Below, piece by piece: positions 7,759-15,860 of a DNA stretch of 18,509 bases. This stretch comes from Methyloceanibacter sp. (lineage in GTDB: Bacteria > Pseudomonadota > Alphaproteobacteria > Rhizobiales > Methyloligellaceae). Positions within the stretch are counted from its first letter, which is position 1. Each line of letters starts with the position of its first letter. The position numbers and the translations under genes are program-made. The stretch is taken from the NCBI GenBank assembly GCA_025449615.1, contig JANWJA010000096.1, positions 1 to 18,509 of the forward strand. Reading direction: 5' to 3'. Under the pieces are notes generated by a model. That model did not search any database and was not told the DNA's origin. It saw only the letters and a list, made by a program, of their open reading frames with translations.

Positions 7759-8643
7759 GGCGTGTTCCGGTTGGGACCGGCCTGCGTTGGCTGCTTGCGA
7801 GACCCCTTCGGCGGTTGTCTTGCAGCTTTCGGCGCATCGCGGTTGGCGCGCTGTAGAGCACGCAGCTCGCGCCGAAGCTCGGTCACGGTCCGATGCACAT
7901 CGTCGAGCTCCGCTCGCGTCGGGTAGCCAAACATCTCGCTATAGAAGGCGGCGATCTCCTGCTGTGCCAACCGCAGATCGGTGCTTGCCTTGAGTATCTC
8001 CCGCTGGCTCTTGAGGTAAGCGTCTGAACGCTGCGTCTCGAGGAGTGCGGTATTCGCCGTCTCAACCCAGAGCGCGAGCAATTCGCGCCAGGAACCCAAC
8101 GCCTCCTTTCTGTCCGCCGTCTCGTTGAGGTCCTTCGCAAACTTGCCAGCCGCCTTAAGCCACGCATCCAGCATAACGGTGTTGTGTTCAAGGCTGCGCT
8201 GGCGCAACGCCGTCCATGCGTTGAACACGTTGAGCATCTTGCGTTCAGTGTCCCACAGATCGGCAAGGCGAGGCCCCTCCGCCATTCGCTGCAAGGCTTG
8301 ATCCATGCCATCCATGCTTGAGAACCAGGCACGTGGGTCGAAGACCTTGCCCAACAGGTCCGTTACAAGTGGGTCCTGCTTCTTTCCCTGCTGCGCATTG
8401 CGCGTGACGGTCTGCGACAGCTCGATCGCTGACGACCACAGCTTCGCAAACGCCTCGTTTGCCTTTGTCATCCCTTGAAGATCGAAGAAGGTGACGGGCG
8501 CAGACCCTGGCGCCCCCTCCTGACCCGTCGCTGTGGCCAAGCGGCTCGCCATGTCGAAGGAAATGCCATGCTGCGCCGCAGCAAAGTCCTTCCCGCCGCG
8601 GCTCCAAAGCTCGGTCAAAGCTTGCATATACTCGAAAGGATTC
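7755..8643 (-). CDS. phaE: Class III PHA synthase subunit PhaE
   Basis: This is the non-catalytic partner required for activity of class III PhaC. The start is GTG (coding bases begin at 8645, one base after the ADH stop), giving 296 residues; a later ATG gives MQAL but the GTG fits the tight spacing. Family features are the N-terminal MNPFEYMQALTELWSRG, KLWSSAIELSQ, the WRELLALWVETANTALLETQ helix, and AAFYSEMFGYPTRAELDDVH, followed by a short coiled coil (VTELRRELRALQRANR). The last 30 residues are basic, rich in Pro, Gln and Lys, and probably disordered. It is shorter than the classical 350-360 residue PhaE. Its coupling to phaC leaves little doubt. Confidence 0.92.
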
Positions 8644-8646
8644 ACG

Positions 8647-9780
8647 TCAGAACACCACCACCTGCCGCACGGCCTTACCTTCCTGCAGACGATCGAAACC
8701 GAGATTGATCTCGTCCAGCTTGAGGCGCCCGCTCATCAGCCGGTCGACAGGTAACTTGCCGCCGCGATAGAGTTCAATGTAGCGGGGGAGATCGCGAATC
8801 GGCACGCAGGTGCCGATGTAGCTGCCTTTGACGGTTCGCTCCTCGGCGACGAGATTGACCTGAGGCAGCGCGAACGTGTGATCGGGCGGTGGCAAACCCG
8901 CCGTGACAGTAGTCCCCCCGCGCCGGGTGATCTTGTAGGCAAGATCCATGGCTCGCACTGAGCCGGCCATCTCGAAGGCGAACTCGACGCCACCCGCCGT
9001 CGCGGACCTAATGTCGTCGATCGCGTTCGGATTTCCCGGATTGAAGGTATCTGTGGCACCAAGTTGTCGTGCGAGCCCAAGCTTGTCATCCGAGAGGTCG
9101 ACCGCGACGATTCGCCGTGCGCCGACCGCCACCGCCCCCAGGAGCGAACTCAAGCCAACGCCGCCGAGACCGATCACCGCAACGCTCGAACCAGCCGACA
9201 CCTTCGCGGTGTTGATCACGGCGCCCACTCCGGTCAAAACGGCGCACCCGAACAAGGCGGCCTCATCGAGTGGCAACTCCTTGTCGATCTTCACCAGCGA
9301 CCTGCGCGAGACTGTCGCGTATTCCGCGAAAGCCGAGACGCCTAGATGATGGTGGACCTGGGCGCCATTGCGATGCAGTCGGCGCTCGCCAGAGAGCAGC
9401 GTGCCCGCGCCGTTGGAGGCGGCACCGGGCTCGCACAGCGCGGGACGGCCCTCCGCACATGGCAAGCAATGCCCGCAACTTGGGACGAACACCATCACTA
9501 CGTGATCGCCGACCTTTAGGTCGTCGACGCCCGGTCCCAGCTTTTCCACTATGCCGGCCGCCTCGTGCCCAAGGACCATCGGTGTCGGACGTGGCCTGTT
9601 TCCGTCGATCACAGATAGATCGGAGTGGCACAGGCCCGCCGCGCCGATCCTTACCAGCGCTTCGCCATGGCCAGGATCATCAAGATCGACCTCCTCAATT
9701 CCCAGCGGCTTCGATTGGGCATAAGGCGTGGCGGCGCCCATCTGGTTGAGCACGGCAGCTTTGATCTTCATTATGTCCAT
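8647..9780 (-). CDS. Zn-dependent alcohol dehydrogenase (MDR superfamily, class III-like)
   Basis: A 377-residue medium-chain, NAD(P)-dependent dehydrogenase. Catalytic zinc ligands are Cys51 (GLCHSDL), His72-Glu73 (GHEAAG) and Cys179 (LFGCAVLTGVGAV). The structural zinc lobe is complete with Cys102, 105, 108 and 116 (C-x2-C-x2-C-x7-C). The Rossmann motif GLGGVG is at 204-209, and the acidic residue after strand two (Asp228 in VAVDLSDDKL) favours NAD over NADP. The start could be the ATG at 9780 or the ATG three codons later. It sits one base upstream of phaE, so it most likely makes or removes a hydroxyl or aldehyde in the monomer pathway. Classical PHA monomer reduction uses the unrelated short-chain reductase PhaB, so this is not simply PhaB. 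The real substrate is unknown; formaldehyde or another alcohol is possible. Confidence 0.92.
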   Translation of the reverse strand: MDIMKIKAAVLNQMGAATPYAQSKPLGIEEVDLDDPGHGEALVRIGAAGLCHSDLSVIDGNRPRPTPMVLGHEAAGIVEKLGPGVDDLKVGDHVVMVFVPSCGHCLPCAEGRPALCEPGAASNGAGTLLSGERRLHRNGAQVHHHLGVSAFAEYATVSRRSLVKIDKELPLDEAALFGCAVLTGVGAVINTAKVSAGSSVAVIGLGGVGLSSLLGAVAVGARRIVAVDLSDDKLGLARQLGATDTFNPGNPNAIDDIRSATAGGVEFAFEMAGSVRAMDLAYKITRRGGTTVTAGLPPPDHTFALPQVNLVAEERTVKGSYIGTCVPIRDLPRYIELYRGGKLPVDRLMSGRLKLDEINLGFDRLQEGKAVRQVVVF

Positions 9781-9859
9781 GTCCCGTTCGGGGCTCCGCC
9801 ACAGCGAAGCAGAATCAATCTTGGTCTCGGCCGAAGCCGATCGACTTCAACCCTGAATC

Positions 9860-9888
9860 CGGCGCTTTGTCGCGGTTCGGCGCTTTGT
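9860..9888. repeat. Direct repeat CGGCGCTTTGT, 18-base period
   Basis: CGGCGCTTTGT occurs at 9860-9870 and again at 9878-9888, just beyond the phasin-like stop codon and upstream of the ADH start on the minus strand. The spacing of just under two helical turns could suit a tandem operator, but an 11-base repeat may also be a slip duplication. Confidence 0.4.
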
Positions 9889-9893
9889 GTCGA

Positions 9894-10181
9894 TCACTGG
9901 AAACGGGAAACCGCTTCCGCCCAGCCTCGTTGAAGCTCCGCGAAAGCCTTCTGGTTTGCCGTGACCATGTCCTTCCAGGCCGCCTCGTTGGCGTTCCGCA
10001 CCTTTTCGGCGAGCTTGCGCGCTTCTTCCGACGTGGCTTCCATCTGCTCCATGGTCTTCTTGTATTCGGCGCGCGCCTGCTCACCGGCCTGTTCGAGCCG
10101 CTCCTGATAATCCTTCGTTTGCTCCCGCCAGATTTCGCTCTGCGCCTTGAGTTGATCGGCAAAATTCTGTTTCAGCATCAT
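9894..10181 (-). CDS. Small phasin-like coiled-coil protein
   Basis: A 95-residue, almost wholly helical and charged protein (begins MMLKQNFADQLKAQSEIW, contains EQARAEYKKTMEQMEATSEEARKLAEKV, ends WAEAVSRF). Aromatic residues Trp and Phe are spaced along amphipathic helices, as in phasins, the small proteins that coat PHA granules. The start was chosen because AAGGAG (10188-10193) lies 6 bases before ATG-ATG at 10181; the longer frame from GTG at 10205 would put that ribosome site inside the gene. I cannot place it in the known phasin families with confidence. Its position between the ThDP enzyme and the ADH of a PHA operon makes a granule-associated or synthase-accessory role the best guess. 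Similar small coiled coils can be structural or regulatory. Confidence 0.75.
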   Translation of the reverse strand: MMLKQNFADQLKAQSEIWREQTKDYQERLEQAGEQARAEYKKTMEQMEATSEEARKLAEKVRNANEAAWKDMVTANQKAFAELQRGWAEAVSRFQ

Positions 10182-10187
10182 AGTCAT

Positions 10188-10193
10188 CTCCTT
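10188..10193 (-). promoter_or_regulatory. Ribosome binding site deciding the phasin-like start
   Basis: AAGGAG on the minus strand, 6 bases ahead of tandem ATG codons at 10181-10176. It argues against the upstream in-frame GTG (10205) and shows that this small gene has its own strong translation signal inside the operon. Confidence 0.7.
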
Positions 10194-10208
10194 TGATAGG
10201 CTCACAAA

Positions 10209-11855
10209 TCAGGCGACCTCCGGCACGCGTCCTCGCAGCTCCTCCACGAGAACGCGCGTGTTCTCCACGTAGTCGATAGGAACCGTTATGAGATGAACGC
10301 CGGTGTCCTTGAAGGCGGCCTCGATGGTCGGCACGAGATCGTCCGTGCGCTTCACTCGATGACCAATCGCGCCGTAAGATTCAGCGTACCGCACAAAGTC
10401 TGGATTGCCGAAGGTAAGCCCCCAGTCCGGAAACTTGTCGACCGCCTGCTTCCACCGGATCATCCCATAGGCGGAATCCTCCAGGATTAGCACGACAAGG
10501 TTCAACCCCAGCCGAACTGTGGTCTCCATCTCCTGCGAGTTCATCATAAAGCCGCCGTCACCACACACCGCCAGGACGCGGCGGTTCGGATACAGCATCG
10601 CCGCCATCATCGCGGACGGAAGCCCGGCCCCCATCGTCGCTAGTGCGTTGTCGAGCAGCAGCGTATTCGCGACATGGGTGCGGTAATTGCGCGCGAACCA
10701 GATCTTGTACATGCCGTTGTCGAGACAGACGATGCCATCTTCCGGCATAACTTTTCGTACATCGCGCACGATGCGCTGGGGCGTCGGCGGAAACCGCGCT
10801 TCGTCCGCCCGGTCTCTGATACGCGCAACGATTTCGCTCCGCAGCCCGGTGAACGCGGAGTCGATCTTCAGCTTGCCCTCGATACGGTCAGCCAACAGTG
10901 CGAGGCTGGGGCCGACATCGCCGACGACCTCGGCGTGCGGGAAGTACACCTGCTCCACATTGGCCGCGGTAAAGCCAACATGTATCACTTTCGGGCCGTT
11001 TGGACCCATGATGAAGGGAGGCTTCTCCACCGTGTCATGGCCAATTGCGATGATGAGGTCCGCATGGTCCACGGCCTGATGCACGTAGTCGCCCGAAGAC
11101 AAAGCAGCGGTGCCCATGTAGAGGTTCGAGCCGCCGGTGACCGATCCTTTTCCCATCTGTGTGTTGAAGAAAGGAATTCGTGTGCGCCGTACAAAGCTCG
11201 ATAACGGGTCGACCAGCTTTGGCCGACTCGACCCCGCACCGAGCATAACGAGAGGGCGCTCGGCCTGGAGGATCATCTCGGCGGCGCGATCGAGTGCGAC
11301 GGGCGGCGCGATAGGGAGCTCGATTGGATGTGGCGGCACCAACGGAACGTCATCCGTTTCCTCCCCCGCCACGTCTTCGGGCAGTTCCAGATGCACCGGC
11401 CCGGGTCGCTCCTCCATAGCCATCCGGAAAGCGTCGCGCACGATGGCCGGGATCGAGGCGGAGCTGACGATCTGGCGCGTCATCTTCGTCAGTGGCCGCA
11501 TGGAGGCGACCACGTCGACAATCTGGAAGCGCGCCTGTTTGGCCGTCATGATCGCCTTCTGCCCCGTGATCATAATCATCGGCATGGCGCCGAGATGAGC
11601 GTACGCGGCGCCAGTCGATAGGTTAAGCGCGCCGGGGCCGAGCGTTGAGATGCACACGCCGGGCCTCCCCGTCAGCCGGCCGTGGGTCGCCGCCATGAAG
11701 GCCGCCGCCTGCTCGTGCCGCGTTAGAATGAGCTTGATGTTTGACTTCCGAAGCGACTCGACGACGTCAAGATTCTCCTCGCCAGGAATGCCGAAAATAC
11801 GATCAACGCCCTCGTTCTCCAGTGCAGCAACTAGCAAATCCGATCCTTTGGTCAT
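10209..11855 (-). CDS. Acetolactate synthase-family ThDP-dependent enzyme
   Basis: 548 residues with the three ThDP-fold domains in order. The catalytic Glu48 lies in LILTRHEQAAAFMA, GPGALNLSTGAAYAHLGAMP follows, then the central domain (PLVMLGAGSSRP), and the cofactor motif GDGGFMMNSQE at 432-442 with EDSAYGMIRWKQ about 25 residues on. It matches acetolactate synthase large subunits (two pyruvate to 2-acetolactate plus CO2), but no small regulatory subunit gene is near, which suggests a catabolic AlsS-like or other 2-ketoacid-processing enzyme. The start ATG at 11855 (MTKGSDLLV) fits the family; an in-frame extension to 11924 is rich in Cys and lacks similarity. It lies between BKACE and the phasin-like gene, so it probably feeds or drains ketoacids for the same pathway. 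Sure of the superfamily, moderately sure of the reaction. Confidence 0.9.
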   Translation of the reverse strand: MTKGSDLLVAALENEGVDRIFGIPGEENLDVVESLRKSNIKLILTRHEQAAAFMAATHGRLTGRPGVCISTLGPGALNLSTGAAYAHLGAMPMIMITGQKAIMTAKQARFQIVDVVASMRPLTKMTRQIVSSASIPAIVRDAFRMAMEERPGPVHLELPEDVAGEETDDVPLVPPHPIELPIAPPVALDRAAEMILQAERPLVMLGAGSSRPKLVDPLSSFVRRTRIPFFNTQMGKGSVTGGSNLYMGTAALSSGDYVHQAVDHADLIIAIGHDTVEKPPFIMGPNGPKVIHVGFTAANVEQVYFPHAEVVGDVGPSLALLADRIEGKLKIDSAFTGLRSEIVARIRDRADEARFPPTPQRIVRDVRKVMPEDGIVCLDNGMYKIWFARNYRTHVANTLLLDNALATMGAGLPSAMMAAMLYPNRRVLAVCGDGGFMMNSQEMETTVRLGLNLVVLILEDSAYGMIRWKQAVDKFPDWGLTFGNPDFVRYAESYGAIGHRVKRTDDLVPTIEAAFKDTGVHLITVPIDYVENTRVLVEELRGRVPEVA

Positions 11856-11937
11856 CGTACTACTCTCGATTGGACTCAGTTCTAAGTCTCGTAGGCAGAA
11901 GACCTTTTGTGAGCATGTTAGCACGTGGGTGGACCCG

Positions 11938-12783
11938 CTACACAGACGTCGATGTTTGAACAGGAAGCGACAGCAAGCGGCGAGTTTCTGTCACCGTGGC
12001 CGGTTTTCGGCCGAATTCGGCGCAAAGCGCAGACACTCGTCGCACCAGAGCCTCATTCGAGGGGGCAAGGTTATCACGGTCAAGCCGGACATTGTCCTCC
12101 AGGCCGGTACGGCAGTGGCCGCCGAGTTCAAGACACCATCTGTTCACTTCATACTGGTGCCGCCCGATGCCCGCAGCCGTCCAGGTCGCCTCGGGCATCA
12201 GCTTCTTCAATTGCGAGACTTCGAACTCAAGCACTTCTCGGATTGCCGGCATGGCGTTCTTAACATTGAATACGAATTGCACATGAAGAGGCTTCTTTAG
12301 TAGGCCCTCATCCGCCAACCGTAAGGCCTGATACAGCATTGAGAGATCGAACACCTCAATCTCGGGCTTCACATCGTACTCTCGCATCTTGCAAGCCAGT
12401 TCACGGATCAAAACCGGATGGTTTTCATAGATGATTGACGGGAAATTGCACGATCCGGTCGAGAGGGACGCCATATCTGGCCGGTGCATAAGCATGCCTC
12501 CGCGTTCTGAACCTTTGCCCGATCGCCCGCCGGTGGAAAACTGAACTATTATGCCGGGGCAATGCTGTCGTAATCCCTCTTGCAGTGCGGCGAACCTATC
12601 GGGATCTGAGGAGGGCGTACCATCATCTTTGCGCACGTGCAGATGCGCAATGGTCGCGCCGGCTTCGAATGCGGCGTGCGTGGATTCGATCTGTTCGTTG
12701 ATGGTGATTGGCACGGCCGGATTGTCGCTTTTTTGCGGGACAGACCCCGTAATAGCAACGGTGATAATGCAAGGTGTGGTCAT
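11938..12783 (-). CDS. Beta-keto acid cleavage enzyme (BKACE, DUF849)
   Basis: 281-residue TIM-barrel, metal-dependent enzyme. The family reaction is beta-keto acid plus acetyl-CoA giving acetoacetate plus the CoA ester of the remaining acyl part, as in Kce of lysine fermentation. Zinc ligands are visible: His48 and His50 in AHLHVR and Glu229 in TGLEDN. Other conserved segments are TGSVP (residues 12-16), QFSTGG, MASLSTGSCNFP, EIEVFD and LHVQFVFNVKNAMP. The ATG at 12783 is preferred; one codon upstream there is a TTG. The product acetoacetate could be activated by the downstream CoA-transferase, so this may connect an unusual keto acid with PHA. A second, dead member of the family lies at 860-1690. 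The natural keto acid cannot be read from sequence; specificity varies widely within the family. Confidence 0.94.
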   Translation of the reverse strand: MTTPCIITVAITGSVPQKSDNPAVPITINEQIESTHAAFEAGATIAHLHVRKDDGTPSSDPDRFAALQEGLRQHCPGIIVQFSTGGRSGKGSERGGMLMHRPDMASLSTGSCNFPSIIYENHPVLIRELACKMREYDVKPEIEVFDLSMLYQALRLADEGLLKKPLHVQFVFNVKNAMPAIREVLEFEVSQLKKLMPEATWTAAGIGRHQYEVNRWCLELGGHCRTGLEDNVRLDRDNLAPSNEALVRRVSALCAEFGRKPATVTETRRLLSLPVQTSTSV

Positions 12784-12891
12784 CAAGCGCCTGCTTGAGT
12801 CTTCGGACCCGGCGATGCACCTTTACGCTGCAGTTGACATCACCCTGGCGTGCCACTCGAGTTCAGCCGCGCGGCTCAAGGCCTCGATCGC

Positions 12892-14223
12892 TCACCGCTC
12901 AATTTGGCCTGTACCTTCGAGATACCCGTATTTGCGGGTGTCAGGCATGATCAGCGAAGCGGCAAGTCCTATCGCAACCATCCCGGCGACGTACCACGCG
13001 AACCATTGCTCTTGACCTGATGACTTAAGCCACAGCGCCACGTATTCAGCCGTACCGCCGAACATCGCGTTTGCAACCGCATAGGTCAGCCCCACACCGA
13101 GGGCCCGCACTTGGGTCGGGAACAGTTCGGCTTTAACAACGCCACTGATCGAAGTGTAGAAGCTGGCAATCGCAAGGGCGAGCAAAACAAGGAGGGATGC
13201 CGCGTACGGATCGGAGACGCTACCCAGCGCGACTAGTAGCGGCACCGCACCAAGTGCCCCCAGCGTGGTGAACAGGATCATGTTGTTCCGACGTCCGATC
13301 CTGTCGGATAGTGCCCCAAATGCCGGCTGAAGAAACATAAAGACGATCAAGACAACTGTCATCACGAAGGTGACGACCTTGGTATCCATGTGCGCTGTGT
13401 TTACCAGATACTTCTGCATGTAGGTGGTGAACGTGTAGAAATATAGCGAGCCACCCATGGTGAAAGCCAGCACGATCAGTACGGCGCGCGGATGTTGTCG
13501 CAGCAAGTTAACAACCGAACCGGCCTCCTTGCTGTGCATCGCCTCTTCGGAAGCCGTCTCTGCGAGCGAACGCCGCAGATACATCGCGACGATCGCCGCC
13601 ATTGCTCCGATTACGAATGGAATACGCCAGCCCCAAGCCTTAAGCTCCTCGGTCGTCAGCAACATCTGCAGTACCGCAAGCACTAACAGGGCCAGTAGCT
13701 GGCCCCCTATCAGCGTCACGTACTGGAAGGAAGAATAGAAGCCCCGATTCCCCTTAGAGGCTACCTCGCTCATGTAGGTTGCAGCAGTGCCATATTCCCC
13801 GCCAACCGAAAGCCCCTGCGTCAGTCGGGCGATGAGAAGGAGCACTGGCGCCCACCCACCAATGGTTTCGAAAGTCGGCATAATCGCAATCATCAGCGAA
13901 CCGGCGCACATCATGAGCACCGAGATGATCATCGAGGTCCGACGGCCATGCGTGTCCGCGATCCAACCGAATAGCCACCCCCCAAGAGGGCGCATGAAGA
14001 AGCCCACGGCGAAAATGCCCGCTGTCGCTAGCAGCTGGCTGGTCGCATCGCCGCTCGGGAAAAATGCAGACGCAAAATAGATCGAGGTGAATGCATACGC
14101 ATAAAAGTCGTACCACTCAACGAGGTTGCCTGATGATGCACCGACGATCGCGATGATACGCCGCCGGCGATCGGCCGCTTCCGTCATTGCAACGATAGGA
14201 ATGGAGTCGGCAAGCGCGCTCAT
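12892..14223 (-). CDS. MFS transporter, metabolite:H+ symporter (MHS) family
   Basis: A 443-residue inner-membrane proton symporter with about 12 hydrophobic helices. The start ATG at 14223 is set by GGAGGAG just upstream; a 67-codon upstream extension is Cys/Ser-rich and unlike the family. MHS hallmarks are [16 protein letters not shown] in helix 1, the loop motif [30 protein letters not shown] in helix 4/5, a second loop motif [11 protein letters not shown], and [19 protein letters not shown]. The closest well-known members (KgtP, ProP, ShiA types) import 2-oxoglutarate, dicarboxylates and other small polar solutes. As first gene of the island it probably brings in the starting (keto)acid. 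The C-terminus ([14 protein letters not shown]) is typical. Which acid it carries is not determined. Confidence 0.93.
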   Translation of the reverse strand: MSALADSIPIVAMTEAADRRRRIIAIVGASSGNLVEWYDFYAYAFTSIYFASAFFPSGDATSQLLATAGIFAVGFFMRPLGGWLFGWIADTHGRRTSMIISVLMMCAGSLMIAIMPTFETIGGWAPVLLLIARLTQGLSVGGEYGTAATYMSEVASKGNRGFYSSFQYVTLIGGQLLALLVLAVLQMLLTTEELKAWGWRIPFVIGAMAAIVAMYLRRSLAETASEEAMHSKEAGSVVNLLRQHPRAVLIVLAFTMGGSLYFYTFTTYMQKYLVNTAHMDTKVVTFVMTVVLIVFMFLQPAFGALSDRIGRRNNMILFTTLGALGAVPLLVALGSVSDPYAASLLVLLALAIASFYTSISGVVKAELFPTQVRALGVGLTYAVANAMFGGTAEYVALWLKSSGQEQWFAWYVAGMVAIGLAASLIMPDTRKYGYLEGTGQIER

Positions 14224-14624
14224 GGTCTCCTCCCTAATGATCAACTTGCTTTCGTCAGCGTCCTCTGCGCTAAGATTGCTTAAGCACGACCATTGACACG
14301 TTGAGCAGATGAGCGCGGCGTGGCAAGGTGAAACGCGACCCCCGCTGTGGGCCTGGCGGACACACCTTTCGCTTGTGTGTACCGAACCGGCATAGAGCTC
14401 GCGGTCTAATACCGATCTGCTCAAGCCTATTCTCTACCTTCTGGGGTCGCCCTTCAAGCCGAGAGCAGCGCCGGAAGCCCGACCGAAGACTTTGGACGTC
14501 GGATAGGCACTCGGCGGGCCTTCATCACCATCTTCTTGTAGAATCGAATTTCGGTACAGAGAGCGATCCGCTTTGAAGCTCCACCAACTTCCTCCACCTG
14601 TTCACGATCAGCTGACGGATCTTG
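14224..14624 (-). promoter_or_regulatory. Leader / promoter region of the island
   Basis: About 400 bases without a convincing gene. It contains the MFS ribosome site GGAGGAG (14227-14233). There is a possible sigma-70 promoter on the minus strand (TTGAAG, 17 bases, GAGAAT) around 14422-14450, which is weak. An imperfect palindrome, GG-ACACAC ... GTGTGT-A-CC, lies at 14358-14383 between that promoter and the start. No riboswitch or leader peptide was recognised. Any operator assignment is a guess. Confidence 0.35.
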
Positions 14625-15209
14625 CTAAGGAACCAGGGCCCAGAATGAGGTCTTGCGATTATGTTCTTGGTTTAAGCGATTTCTGTAGCGCCGGTGTGGT
14701 TCGACCGCACCAAAGTCGCCAATGGCTGACGCGAGGCTCGCGCATTCTGCATTGTGGCGCGCGGCATAACGATAGCGCGAGGCTCTCCCCTGTTTGAGGG
14801 TGAAATCGATCATCGCATGAAGCAGTAGCGGTCGCAGCGAGCGGATATTTGGCAGCAAGCGTGTCGGCCGCTGGTGACACTAATGATCACCGTTTAACTC
14901 ACTTGCACGCTTGGTTACGAGGGTCGCCGCCTTGTCTAAAGCGGGCCAAAACACCAAAAATGCCAATGCCTGATGGACGTTCGACGATTTGAGAGCGTGG
15001 GACATCGCGCTCTCCTCGGCCTCCAGGTCTTCGAAATCAGGAAGCCGTTTGAGGTAATTGCGCAAATGGGCAATGCTGAGCGTTCGCTCAAAACATTGCC
15101 AACGGAACGCTTGTGCCTCAACATTGCGTCCCAAGGCCTCCATCACGTCGACGCGTCTGCCGAGGCTGCTGGGATCAGATGGGTGTGCCAATCCCGATCC
15201 GCGGTCCAC
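14625..15209 (-). pseudogene. DUF6880-family protein relic
   Basis: Three consecutive minus-strand pieces in different frames reconstruct the C-terminal part of a DUF6880-type protein. First comes RWQCFERTLSIAHLRNYLKR through LPDFEDLEAEESAMSHAL and VHQALAFLVFWPALDKAATL to SELNGDH and a stop (14880). Next is AADTLAAKYPLAAT in a second frame. Last is LLLHAMIDFTLKQGRASRYR to HNRKTSFWALVP and TGA at 14625, in a third frame. The N-terminal part is missing: upstream of about 15200 the DNA belongs to the cyclase relic on the other strand. The function of the family is not known to me. At least one stop and two frameshifts make it non-functional. Confidence 0.75.
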
Positions 15210-15250
15210 TCGCGGTGCCGTTCCGAATTTTCGGCGTCACGCAAAGCAAG

Positions 15251-15860
15251 ATGAACCCGAATATTTGCACAATCTGCGAACGTGCCTTCCGCCGCGTCCA
15301 GAAACACCAGCACGTCACCGCTATCGTTACCATCCTGTTCGCCGATATCCGCGGCTATACCCGCTTGTCCGAGCGGATGGACCCTGTCGAGTTGAGTGAA
15401 ATCGTCAGCGTATTTCAAGGCCAATGCGCTCAAGCCATCTGGGCGCACAATGGCATCGTGAACAAGCAAATGGGCGACGCCTGATGGCAATCTTCAACTT
15501 TCCAATTAAGATCGAGCAACATGCTGAGATGGCGATGACGGCGGCTCTCGACATTCAGAGACGCTGCAAGGCGGCGCTCGCCGCCTTGGCCGCGCGTTTT
15601 AGTGCGACGCCGGATAAGCTCGGTATTGGCGTCGGCATCCACAGCGGTCAGGTTGAGATAGGCGAGTTCTCAACCGTCCGCAGCGATTTCACTGCAATCG
15701 GCGGCACCGTCAATATGGCTGCCAGGGTTGAATCTCAGGCGGCGGCTGGCGAAATTCTTGTCTCATCAGAGAGCGCGGCGCTGACGCCAGGGCTAGTCAC
15801 TAAGTCGACGCGCTCGCTCGCACTCAAGGGCATCGAGCATCCCGTGCTGGCCCATGTTCT
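15251..15860 (+). pseudogene. Class III adenylate/guanylate cyclase, frameshifted and 3'-truncated
   Basis: ATG at 15251 opens MNPNICTICERAFRRV, then the catalytic core: TILFADIRGYTRLSERMDP (first metal Asp), then NKQMGDA (second metal Asp) and TGA at 15482-15484. The very next frame starts ATG in TGATG and reads MAIFNFPIKIEQHAEMAM, TPDKLGIGVGIHSGQVEIG, FTAIGGTVNMAARVES and GEILVSSESA. Family members read GDAVMAIF here, so a one-base loss (GCC-GTG-ATG to GCC-TG-ATG) explains the break. All expected cyclase motifs are otherwise present. The 3' end passes, around 15855, into a TctC fragment in another frame, so the natural C-terminus is gone. Cyclic nucleotide synthesis is unlikely unless the frame is rescued by translational coupling or the base loss is a sequencing error. 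Confidence 0.82.

Larger units (their letters stand above)
3491..14223 (-). other. Probable PHA-linked metabolic operon / island
   Basis: Nine genes all read on the minus strand with no opposing gene: MFS importer, BKACE, ThDP enzyme, phasin-like protein, Zn-ADH, PhaE, PhaC, CoA-transferase, alpha/beta hydrolase. Gaps are 108, 82, 27 and 113 bases in the promoter-proximal half, then 1 base, a 4-base overlap, 5 bases, and a longer gap before the hydrolase. The distal block (ADH to CoA-transferase) must be co-transcribed; the proximal genes probably are. The gap before the hydrolase could hold its own promoter. No regulator lies inside. Confidence 0.65.

Noticed and set aside
12783..12892. Possible sigma-54 promoter (TGGCACG) between the MFS and BKACE genes
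   Set aside because: The -24-like box is there, but there is no TTGC element at the required spacing.
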